21,555 nucleotides of DNA from CBINFS01 sp966250015 (GTDB taxonomy: Bacteria; Bacteroidota; Rhodothermia; Rhodothermales; DASSAV01), in assembly GCA_966250015.1 (NCBI GenBank), contig CBINFS010000050.1, positions 1 through 21,555 of the forward strand. The letters run 5' to 3'. The notes beneath the pieces were generated by a model. That model was not told the DNA's origin and searched no databases. It worked only from the letters and a program-made list of their open reading frames with translations. Positions 1 to 6,313 of the stretch are shown in pieces. The position numbers and the translations under genes are program-made. Position 1 is the stretch's first letter; the number at the start of each line of letters is the position of its first letter.

Positions 1-427
1 ACCCCATCCCACACCGCCTGTTCCATCAACACCGGAGATTCATCAACGCTTCATCCGGTGACGGGCGCCGGACGATCCGTTTCTTGTTTAATGTTTGGTG
101 GAACAGTCTTATTTTGGGACACGATTGTCCGCTATACCAGACACCCTGCCTGAATGTCGGTACGGTCCTGTCGAAATTGCATGACGCAAGAAGCAACGAA
201 CCCGGTAGATTGACGTGGGTTCCAAGAATATTCTCGAAAGGTATTTAAAAAGGACCGCGAATTACCTTATATTATCGGTTTTAATCGCCCCTCCGACACT
301 GAATGAATGGCGGGCAATATAATTACGACCCCCATCGTTACTATTCTGGAATAGTGTTTGATCTAAAAAGGGTCGTGAAAGAATAAATTATCTCCAAGAA
401 TTGGTTATCGCCCTGAAAAGAGCCGAA
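1..427. other. Non-coding leader region upstream of the sigma factor
   Basis: I recognise no gene here. One forward frame stays open from the window edge to about position 248, but it contains nothing recognisable, so it is not called. A short inverted repeat, GGACA-CGAT-TGTCC, lies at 117-130 just before a TATACC hexamer and could be an operator or chance. The stretch becomes AT-rich from about 240, as expected for the promoter and leader of the downstream ECF sigma factor gene, but I cannot place a promoter with confidence. Confidence 0.4.
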
Positions 428-1060
428 ATGTCTGTAACGTCTAACAATATACGTATCAAGGATCGTCGCGCTCTGCTTCGCGAGCAGAGCGACGAAGACC
501 TCATGACGCACTTTCAGACGGGCGTGGTCGATGCGTTCGACATTCTCGTTGAACGTTATTCTGAGCGCTTGTTCCACTATCTGTATGGTTTTGTAAAAGA
601 TGAACGTCAGGTAGAGGATCTGTTGCAGGAGACGTTCATGCGCGTTCACCGCAACCGGCACGCCTTCGAGCCGATTGCGCGCTTTTCGACGTGGTTGTAC
701 ACGATCGCCGGAAACCTGGCGCGTTCGGAATATCGCCGGCGCAAGCGCCAGCGCACGTACTCGCTCCACTCGACCGGAAGGGACGGTGAGGAGTACGAAA
801 TGGACATCCCTGCGGAGACGCTGTCTCCGGACCGTCACACCGAAGCGGGCATCCAGGATCGCCACATCCAGCGTGCGCTGGACCTGATCCCCGAGGATTT
901 CCGCGAGGTCGTGGTGCTGCGCGACGTGCAACAGCTGACGTACGAAGAGATTGCCGACATCACGGGCCTGCCGATGGGAACGGTAAAGAGCCGCATCAAC
1001 CGCGGCCGCACGAAGCTCCAGGAGCTGCTGAAAGACGTCTACGTGCCCCAGGTGGAGTAG
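428..1060 (+). CDS. ECF-type RNA polymerase sigma factor
   Basis: A sigma-70-family factor of about 210 residues that would direct RNA polymerase to a specific regulon. Region 2 is visible: a helical segment beginning LVERYSERLFHYLYGFVKD, then EDLLQETFMRVHR and FSTWLYTIAGNLARSEYRRRKR. After a charged linker comes region 4: ALDLIPEDFREVVVLRD followed by the helix-turn-helix YEEIADITGLPMGTVKSRINRG. Regions 1.1 and 3 are absent, as in ECF (group 4) factors. An upstream TTG at 401 keeps the frame open, but the ATG at 428 has an AAAAGAG ribosome-site-like sequence just upstream and is preferred. No anti-sigma factor gene follows; the gene is monocistronic and closed by a strong terminator. Its targets cannot be told from this window. 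Confidence 0.93.
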   Translation: MSVTSNNIRIKDRRALLREQSDEDLMTHFQTGVVDAFDILVERYSERLFHYLYGFVKDERQVEDLLQETFMRVHRNRHAFEPIARFSTWLYTIAGNLARSEYRRRKRQRTYSLHSTGRDGEEYEMDIPAETLSPDRHTEAGIQDRHIQRALDLIPEDFREVVVLRDVQQLTYEEIADITGLPMGTVKSRINRGRTKLQELLKDVYVPQVE

Positions 1061-1082
1061 TCCGCCTGATCACCATTTTAGC

Positions 1083-1120
1083 CGGGCCGTGCAGGATGAC
1101 CTGCACGGCCCGTTTTTTTT
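1083..1120 (+). terminator. Strong intrinsic terminator of the sigma factor gene
   Basis: A perfect 13-bp GC-rich stem (arms 1083-1095 and 1100-1112), an ATGA loop and a run of eight T residues (1113-1120), starting 22 nt after the sigma factor stop codon. This is a textbook Rho-independent terminator and marks the end of a monocistronic unit. Confidence 0.95.
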
Positions 1121-1260
1121 GTGCGTCAAGCACGCAAACGAGGCCGACAGGATGACCCCAAAAGCACCTCCCCTTTTCGTCCGAAACTACTGCGAAGGCA
1201 GACCCGGCGTTGTTATACTGACTTTTTGACACGATCAACGAACCAGCCGGGAGAATGAAG

Positions 1261-1845
1261 ATGCTCAGGTATACGATAGCGGCGCTGACGCTGGCTTGCC
1301 TGCTGACGGTTGCCCCCTCGTCGACGCTCGCCCAGCGGCCTCCGGACATGGAAGCCAACATGTCCGCCCAGCGCGAAGCCCTCAAAAAGCTCGATTACCT
1401 GGACGGGACCTGGAGGGGTTCAACTTCGCTCACCACGCCGACCGGCGAGCAGTTCCAGTTTACCCAGACTGAGCGCGTCGATCCCTTCCTCGACGGTACG
1501 GTCAAAATCATCGAAGGCAAGGGCTATTCCGCCGACGGGAGCGTCGTGTTCAACGCCCTGGGCATCGTTTCGTACGACCCGGCGTCTCAGTCGTACAGCA
1601 TCCGGACCTACACGATGGGCCAGGCTGGCGACTATCCGCTGACCCTCACCGAAGGCGGATTCCGATGGGAGATCCCGGCCGGGCCGGCGACGATCCGATA
1701 CGACGCCACTCTTGAAGGAGACACCTGGAAAGAGACCGGTTACCGCATCGCGCCCGGCAGAGAGCCTGTTCCGTTCATCGAGATGACCTTGACGCGGATC
1801 GGCGACACGGACTGGCCGGCGGGCGGAGCCGTGAGCCCAAGGTAA
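1261..1845 (+). CDS. Exported DUF1579-like protein
   Basis: A predicted secreted protein of about 194 residues, function unknown. The N-terminus is a typical signal peptide: a hydrophobic stretch (YTIAALTLACLLTVA) ending at a likely cleavage site after STLAQ. The mature part has the features of DUF1579-like lipocalin-type beta domains: LDGTWRG near the start, FTQTERVDPFLDGTV, ALGIVSYDP, a strand-rich centre, and EMTLTRIG near the end. Two in-frame ATGs exist at 1255 and 1261. GGGAG at 1249-1253 is only about one base from the first but well spaced for the second, so 1261 is chosen. A TATACT hexamer lies upstream near 1215. The acetyltransferase gene follows after 8 nt, suggesting co-transcription. 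The family call rests on motif resemblance only. Confidence 0.8.
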   Translation: MLRYTIAALTLACLLTVAPSSTLAQRPPDMEANMSAQREALKKLDYLDGTWRGSTSLTTPTGEQFQFTQTERVDPFLDGTVKIIEGKGYSADGSVVFNALGIVSYDPASQSYSIRTYTMGQAGDYPLTLTEGGFRWEIPAGPATIRYDATLEGDTWKETGYRIAPGREPVPFIEMTLTRIGDTDWPAGGAVSPR

Positions 1846-1853
1846 GGGAGGGT

Positions 1854-2270
1854 ATGGAAGTAGAATACACCGTCAATGAGCCGGTGACTCCGGAGCAGTT
1901 CATCGACGTCCTGAGGCGATCCTCGCTGGCCGAGCGGCGTCCGGTGGACGACCTCGTGTGCATCACCGGCATGCTCGAAAACAGCAATCTGATTGTGGCG
2001 GCCTGGTACGAGGGCAAACTCGTTGGCATTGCTCGTTCGATCACCGATTTCCATTACGCCTGTTACCTGTCGGACCTCGCGGTCGATCGTGCGTACCAGG
2101 GTAGGGGCATCGGAATTGAGCTCCAGCGAGTAACCCAGCACCAGCTCGGCCCCCGGTGCAAAATCATCCTGCTCGCCGCCCCGGCCGCCATCGGCTACTA
2201 CCCCCACATCGGCTACACCAAATACGAAAGCTGCTGGATTCTCGAACGCGAAACGGAGCTGGCCGGATAG
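1854..2270 (+). CDS. GNAT-family N-acetyltransferase
   Basis: A 138-residue single-domain acetyltransferase that would transfer an acetyl group from acetyl-CoA to an unidentified amine. The central strand and acetyl-CoA pyrophosphate loop are clear: YLSDLAVDRAYQGRGIGIEL, with the Q-x-x-G-x-G signature. The C-terminal part has a Y-Y-P-H-I-G-Y motif, as in GNATs where a late tyrosine acts as general acid (aa after about 115). The length is typical for a minimal GNAT. GGGAGG lies directly upstream of the ATG, and the gene starts 8 nt after the upstream stop codon. The substrate is not deducible. Confidence 0.92.
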   Translation: MEVEYTVNEPVTPEQFIDVLRRSSLAERRPVDDLVCITGMLENSNLIVAAWYEGKLVGIARSITDFHYACYLSDLAVDRAYQGRGIGIELQRVTQHQLGPRCKIILLAAPAAIGYYPHIGYTKYESCWILERETELAG

Positions 2271-2291
2271 GTTGAAAAATACACCCCTGTG

Positions 2292-2307
2292 GTCCCCTCG
2301 AGGGGAC
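2292..2307. promoter_or_regulatory. 16-bp perfect palindrome between acetyltransferase and Nif11-like genes
   Basis: GTCCCCTCGAGGGGAC is fully self-complementary: a 6-bp stem with a TCGA loop if folded, or a dyad operator if bound as duplex. It sits 21 nt after the acetyltransferase stop and 69 nt before the Nif11-like start. The following GGTTGTTTGC is too weak a T-tract for a confident terminator. Its CCCCTC/GAGGGG arms resemble the palindromic repeats near 13601 and 13734, so it may be a relic of that family. Confidence 0.5.
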
Positions 2308-2376
2308 GGTTGTTTGCATCATATACCACGTGCGATCCATCAACAAACTACTTGTCAAATAGCCACGCCTGGAGCC

Positions 2377-2625
2377 ATGCCGTTACGTGATGCCTTGTTG
2401 TTCATAGAAGAATTACGCCGAAATGACGCGCTAAGAGAATCGATCCGCGCAATGGAGGCGGAGCCGGACTTGCAGGAAATCGTGCGAGCCGGGCAGGAGG
2501 CGGGCCTTACGTTTACGGCCGACGAGCTACGGGCGGCGTTCGGGCACGACACGACACTTCGGTGGCTGCGCGAGCGGGTCAGCCCGGAAAAAATTTTTGA
2601 AGGATTACGCGGAGACGGCTCCTGA
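2377..2625 (+). CDS. Small Nif11-domain protein
   Basis: An 82-residue protein whose first ~55 residues match the Nif11 pattern: LRDALLFIEELRRNDALRESI, then LQEIVRAGQEAGLTFTADELRAAF (written here in two parts). Nif11 domains occur in nitrogen-fixation loci and as leader peptides of some RiPP precursors. Here the tail (GHDTTLRWLRERVSPEKIF...) has no Gly-Gly cleavage site and no Cys-, Ser- or Thr-rich core, so it is not an obvious precursor. The frame stays open back to a TTG at 2272, but the first 35 codons look non-coding and the ATG at 2377 begins exactly at the domain; GGAG precedes it at close spacing. The gene converges on the lasso operon, with stop codons 14 nt apart. A link with that operon is possible but unproven. 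Confidence 0.75.
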   Translation: MPLRDALLFIEELRRNDALRESIRAMEAEPDLQEIVRAGQEAGLTFTADELRAAFGHDTTLRWLRERVSPEKIFEGLRGDGS

Positions 2626-2639
2626 ACGATCGGACGCGG

Positions 2640-3830
2640 TCAGGCAAACGTGACGGCGTCGTCTTCGTTCAGCTCGGCAACGAAATCCGGTGAGAGAACC
2701 TGGAATTGCTGGGCGAGCTTTCGGGCGAGGTAAAGGTAGCTGTTCCGTTCGAGGAAGAACTTGCGGTAGAAATAGCCGGGGTTGTTGAGGTAGAGCGGCA
2801 CAATGTAGCGGGCGAGGGCTTCGAGGTCGGCGCCCACGTGCCGGTACACGTAGCGCTCGTAGATGCGGCAATCCGCCTCGCCCCATCGCGGCACTTCGGG
2901 GTTGAGTGGTTTCGACAGGGGCGCCTCGAGGAGTCCCGCCACGACGCCGGCTGCCAGCAACCCGCTGATCAGGGCAAACCGGATCCCCTCCCCCATTACC
3001 GGATCGACGAGGCCGGCGGCGTCGCCAACCAGGCAGACCCGCCGCGTAGCCATCTGCTGACGCTTCGAGTACACCGGAATCGGGTGCCCGAAGCGTTCGA
3101 CCGAGCGTATGCTGCCCTTCGGAAACGTCCGCTCCAGAAACGACGTCATCTCGACCTGGAGCCTGGGCTTGCCGCCCCACGAGCCGACACCACAGCTCAG
3201 CACGCCGTTTTTGGGGAAAATCCAGCCGTAGCCGTTCGGGAGACAGAAGAAGTTGAACGTGGCGCGGTCTTTTTCGGCTTCGTAGACGTCGGGCTCCACT
3301 TCCACCTCGGCGTCGATGGCCACCGCCGGCTTAGCGCCGCGCTTCATGCCGAGGCTTTTGGCCGTCGGACTGAAGGCGCCGTCAGCCGCAATCAGAAAGG
3401 AGGCATGAATGGCCTCGCCGCCCTGTTCGACGATCGTAACGCCGCCCTCCCGCTCTTCGACACCGGCCACGTGAAACCCCTCACGCAGCGTCACCCGCCC
3501 GTTCCCCACGCCCACCGCGCGCTCGACGAGGTGCCGGTCGAACCGGCTCCGATCGACCATCAGGATCGACGCCTGTCGCGTACGCTCGACGGGCTGCGCG
3601 TAGTCCAGGAAGTGCTGTACCGCGTAGATCTGCGATTCGACGTAGGGGCTGACGTCCCAGTCGAACAAACGGGTTGCAACCGACGGGATGCCGCCGCCGC
3701 ACGGCTTGCGCCTCGGCAAATGCTCTTTTTCGAGCACCACGACGCGCAGTCCGGTTTCGGCGAGGCGGCACGCTGCCATGCCTCCCCCCGGACCGGTGCC
3801 GATGATCGCGACGTCGACGTTGGTTGCCAT
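2640..3830 (-). CDS. Geranylgeranyl-reductase-family FAD-dependent oxidoreductase
   Basis: A 396-residue flavoprotein. The N-terminal Rossmann motif is GTGPGGG (aa 11-17) with an acidic residue after the second strand (VVLEKE). It is followed by the KPCGGG motif (42-47) typical of geranylgeranyl reductases, DRSRFDRHLV (93-102), GYGWIFPK (200-207) and the second FAD motif GDAAGLVDPVMGEGI (269-283). Family members reduce double bonds in isoprenoid chains of chlorophyll, archaeal lipids or quinones; some relatives are halogenases or hydroxylases, but the K-x-C-G-G-G and W-I-F-P-K motifs favour the reductase branch. It is the last gene of the lasso operon, 19 nt after the previous stop. A plausible role is reduction of a prenyl group put on the peptide, but an unrelated lipid substrate cannot be excluded. 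Confidence 0.88.
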   Translation of the reverse strand: MATNVDVAIIGTGPGGGMAACRLAETGLRVVVLEKEHLPRRKPCGGGIPSVATRLFDWDVSPYVESQIYAVQHFLDYAQPVERTRQASILMVDRSRFDRHLVERAVGVGNGRVTLREGFHVAGVEEREGGVTIVEQGGEAIHASFLIAADGAFSPTAKSLGMKRGAKPAVAIDAEVEVEPDVYEAEKDRATFNFFCLPNGYGWIFPKNGVLSCGVGSWGGKPRLQVEMTSFLERTFPKGSIRSVERFGHPIPVYSKRQQMATRRVCLVGDAAGLVDPVMGEGIRFALISGLLAAGVVAGLLEAPLSKPLNPEVPRWGEADCRIYERYVYRHVGADLEALARYIVPLYLNNPGYFYRKFFLERNSYLYLARKLAQQFQVLSPDFVAELNEDDAVTFA

Positions 3831-3849
3831 CGTGCAGGTTCCGTTCGGG

Positions 3850-4959
3850 TCAGTGATTCAAAACGAGGGTGTGGCCGACTGCGGGCTCGGTTATCTCCTT
3901 ATGCGCTGAGTCCACCCATTGATGTCCGAAGCCGAGGTAGCCTTTGGCGTTGACCGGCCTCCCCGGCGCCAGCGTCAGCTTGACGTGGTGGACCATGCAC
4001 GCGATCGTGCTGAAGCCCTTCCGCTCAGTGGTGAGGGCATACCGGACGAGTGGATCGGGCCACGGCTTCGAAGCGGTGGACGGCAACAGGAGCCGCTGGA
4101 AGGCAAGGAATCCTTCCGCCTTTTCGGGGTTGCAGAGGCCGCGGTGGGTGAGTGCGTCCAGGAAGCCCCGCCACCTGTTTCCGGGTCCCCCCTGCTCGTC
4201 GGGGAAGCACTCCAGCCCGACGTGCGGATACACCGTTTCGCCGACGTCCAGCGCACAAACGATTTTTTCGACGTGCGGGGCGAGCCCCTCGATTTCCCGT
4301 TCGAGGGCGTCGTGATCTCCAGGCCATCCCAGCGCCCGAAGCAGGCCGGGGATTGCTTCGATGGAGCAAGCCGCGACGTTGAGCCGGAGCGCACTCGTGG
4401 ACCTCGACAGCATCACGCCGACGTGGGTCAATCGGGCCGGCTCGTCGCCGACGGCAGTAATGACGTCCCGAACGCGCGCGGGCGGCGGTGGGAGCGCCAT
4501 GGCGTCGAAAACCTCGTCGACGAGCCGTTGCGCCTGCGCGGCGGCGACGCCTTCCGACCCGCCCAGCTTAAAAAACACGGACGGCGCCGGGGTCGCGTTG
4601 CCGTCGAGCTCGAGAAAAATGGACGAGATAAGTGCGGCTGCTTCGGCGTCCTCCCCGGACCACCACGACGCGAAGCGGCGTAGCGCCGCCCACGCCGCAC
4701 CGGTCCGCCTGACCTCCACTTCTGGTTGCGACAGGTAGCTGGCCAGGACGTGGTGCTCGCCGTACGACCGTTTGATGAGCTGGTGCAGATCGACCTGAGC
4801 GTCGCCCGGCGCGAGCCGACATTCAAAGCCGCCTCGGCCGACGGGCGGCAGCAGGCCCGCCATCTCGTAGAGCGTAGGGATCGTATCCTCCGAGGCCAGA
4901 GCCGGACTCAGGTGCGGGAGCACGTACGGCAAGAGGGTGTCGAGGGTCAGCGCAATCAT
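3850..4959 (-). CDS. Uncharacterised protein with PT-barrel (ABBA prenyltransferase)-like topology
   Basis: A 369-residue protein of no named family that I recognise; I recall similar unnamed proteins from cyanobacterial genomes, from memory only. The sequence alternates five two-strand segments with helical ones. Hairpins lie near aa 44-60 (FECRLAPGDAQVDLHQL), 112-131 (SSIFLELDG...VFFKL), 178-197 (THVGVMLSRSTSALRLNVAA), 233-251 (ALDVGETVYPHVGLECF) and 325-344 (HVKLTLAPG...AKGYLGF). Five hairpins with helices between is the topology of ten-stranded PT barrels such as cyanobactin prenyltransferases. R192, K327 and the K339-G-Y341 pair resemble the strand Arg, Lys and Tyr residues that bind diphosphate in that fold. 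The ATG overlaps the kinase stop (ATGA), so the start at 4959 is preferred over upstream in-frame codons. Prenyltransferase function is inferred, not shown. Confidence 0.85.
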   Translation of the reverse strand: MIALTLDTLLPYVLPHLSPALASEDTIPTLYEMAGLLPPVGRGGFECRLAPGDAQVDLHQLIKRSYGEHHVLASYLSQPEVEVRRTGAAWAALRRFASWWSGEDAEAAALISSIFLELDGNATPAPSVFFKLGGSEGVAAAQAQRLVDEVFDAMALPPPPARVRDVITAVGDEPARLTHVGVMLSRSTSALRLNVAACSIEAIPGLLRALGWPGDHDALEREIEGLAPHVEKIVCALDVGETVYPHVGLECFPDEQGGPGNRWRGFLDALTHRGLCNPEKAEGFLAFQRLLLPSTASKPWPDPLVRYALTTERKGFSTIACMVHHVKLTLAPGRPVNAKGYLGFGHQWVDSAHKEITEPAVGHTLVLNH

Positions 4960-6023
4960 GGGCGGTCGGCCACGGCCTGGCTGGCCGTGGTGAAATCGTC
5001 GAGCAAGACGTCGCATACCGCTTTCAGCGAGTCGAGGCCTTCAGGCCGCTCGAAAGCTTTAACCGGAGCGGATTTCACGAATCGGTGGAGCGTTTTCCAC
5101 TCGGCGGCGCGCTCGGCCGTGGTCAGCGCGTAATCGACGTACGTGTTGGCCGCCAGTGCGAGCAATCCCTGCATGAGGGGCAGCTCTTGAAGGCGCGGCG
5201 CCGGGCACGAAGGCTCGCGAGGCCCGAGGAGGTATACGGCGGCGACGGGTTGTGCGTCAGGGCAAAACCGTGCGCCGTTGCTCTGGAGGTTGAGAAAGCG
5301 CCGTTGAACCCGGTGGCGCTCGTCTGCGTCGGACCACAATGCGGGCAGCTCCTCCTCGTCCTGGAAGAGCGTCGCGGCCGCCTGAGGGCGGAGGCGTACG
5401 CCAGGGTAGCCAGGTTGTACGAGGAACCGCCTGCCCGCCTCCGTCAGCACCGCGACGTCGTCCGTGAGCATGGAACAGCCGCGCTCGATGAGTGCGGCCG
5501 CCATGGTCGACTTTCCAGCCCCTTTCGATCCAATCAGCACGAACGAATACCCTTCGCACGCCAGGGCGCTGCCGTGCAGGCACACGTTGCCACGAAGCCG
5601 CAGGACGACCCCCAGCACCGGCCCCACAAGGTAAAGCAACACGTCCTGTAGTGGCGTTTTCTCCGCCCACGCCACGAGCACCTCTTTGCCCTCCGGATCG
5701 ACGACGAAGGTGCAGTACTCGTCACGGAACCTTGCGGTCAGGCGGAAACCCCCGTCGGCAGTCCTCCAAACGTTTAAAATGGATGACGCCGAGGAGGGAC
5801 GGGGATAAACCAGCGTACCGGACGTATCCTCCTTTAGCTCCGGCCGGTCGCCCACGAAGGTGACCGATACGTCTGCTCGTTCCCCTTCACAGGGAGCAAG
5901 CATGGGCATCGCGCGGTCCGACGTGATGGTCAGCCCGTACGCACGGTACGAATAGGAAGTCTGTTGCCTGCCGGTCTGCACGGTATCGGAGAATGACGTG
6001 CTGTACAAATTATCCCTCTGCAC
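4956..6023 (-). CDS. HPr-kinase-like lasso peptide kinase
   Basis: A 355-residue protein with a C-terminal HprK-type kinase domain: LHGSAL (aa 149-154), the P-loop GSKGAGKST (165-173) and MLTDDVAVL with the acidic pair D188-D189. The N-terminal half (SYRAYGLTITSD onwards) is the beta-rich region seen in kinases linked to PqqD-like proteins. In paeninodin-type lasso clusters such kinases phosphorylate the side chain of the C-terminal serine of the precursor. The gene starts 21 nt after the precursor, whose last residue is Ser, which makes that its probable substrate. The start is a GTG at 6023 without a clear ribosome site; a GTG at codon 15 is an alternative. The stop overlaps the next ATG (ATGA), implying translational coupling. 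Confidence 0.93.
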   Translation of the reverse strand: MQRDNLYSTSFSDTVQTGRQQTSYSYRAYGLTITSDRAMPMLAPCEGERADVSVTFVGDRPELKEDTSGTLVYPRPSSASSILNVWRTADGGFRLTARFRDEYCTFVVDPEGKEVLVAWAEKTPLQDVLLYLVGPVLGVVLRLRGNVCLHGSALACEGYSFVLIGSKGAGKSTMAAALIERGCSMLTDDVAVLTEAGRRFLVQPGYPGVRLRPQAAATLFQDEEELPALWSDADERHRVQRRFLNLQSNGARFCPDAQPVAAVYLLGPREPSCPAPRLQELPLMQGLLALAANTYVDYALTTAERAAEWKTLHRFVKSAPVKAFERPEGLDSLKAVCDVLLDDFTTASQAVADRP

Positions 6024-6044
6024 GCGCAGGACAGGCGCTAAAGC

Positions 6045-6179
6045 TTAGCTGATCGACGGGCTCTGGGGATTGTAATCGGAATCCTCGTATTGAAAATCCG
6101 TGGCGCCGCTCAAGGTCTTTTCGATGTCGAGTGAGTGAAGTACGGGGGATTTCCAGCGCTTCTTTGTAAGCTTCTCCAT
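6045..6179 (-). CDS. Lasso peptide precursor (44 aa; leader 1-23, core 24-44)
   Basis: A 44-codon ORF ending TAA, found by reading the gap between cyclase and kinase. The leader is basic at its start (MEKLTKKRW) and carries W9-x-x-P12-x-L14, the lasso leader motif bound by the B1 protein with Trp replacing the usual Tyr; Leu17 and Thr22 follow. Thr22 is at -2 to the cut, the conserved position for B2 cleavage. The predicted core starts at Ser24 with ring SGATDFQYE: Ser1 amine to Glu9 side chain gives a nine-residue macrolactam. The 12-residue tail is acidic, has Tyr13 and ends Pro-Ser-Ile-Ser, so a C-terminal Ser is available for the kinase. GAGG lies about 4 nt before the ATG; in-frame ATGs at 6188 and 6191 would add 3-4 residues. 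The nearest known model is the paeninodin precursor. Confidence 0.92.
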   Translation of the reverse strand: MEKLTKKRWKSPVLHSLDIEKTLSGATDFQYEDSDYNPQSPSIS

Positions 6180-6246
6180 AGCCCTCATCATTTTGAGATA
6201 AACGGACAGCGAAATCTTTAATACGTCCGGAATTTAGTATGATTGG

Positions 6247-6262
6247 ACGTGCGAAAACACGT
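6247..6262. promoter_or_regulatory. Small inverted repeat upstream of the precursor gene
   Basis: ACGTG-CGAAAA-CACGT, a 5-bp dyad in the 134-nt gap (6180-6313) between the cyclase stop and the precursor start. This is the only sizeable gap in the operon, so a separate promoter, operator or RNA hairpin that raises precursor expression would be expected here. The dyad is short and could be chance, and I see no convincing promoter boxes beside it. Confidence 0.3.
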
Positions 6263-6313
6263 ACGCTCCGGAACCCTTCCGTTTATTGCTTTGGCGCACT
6301 ATTTGAAACTTTA

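Noticed and set aside
2272..2376. TTG-initiated N-terminal extension of the Nif11-like gene
   Set aside because: The 35 extra residues contain the translated palindrome at 2292-2307 and no family similarity; the ATG at 2377 starts at the domain.
2706..3953. Long plus-strand frame (415 codons) over the flavoprotein gene
   Set aside because: The minus strand encodes intact FAD-binding and geranylgeranyl-reductase motifs; the plus frame is a high-GC antisense artefact.
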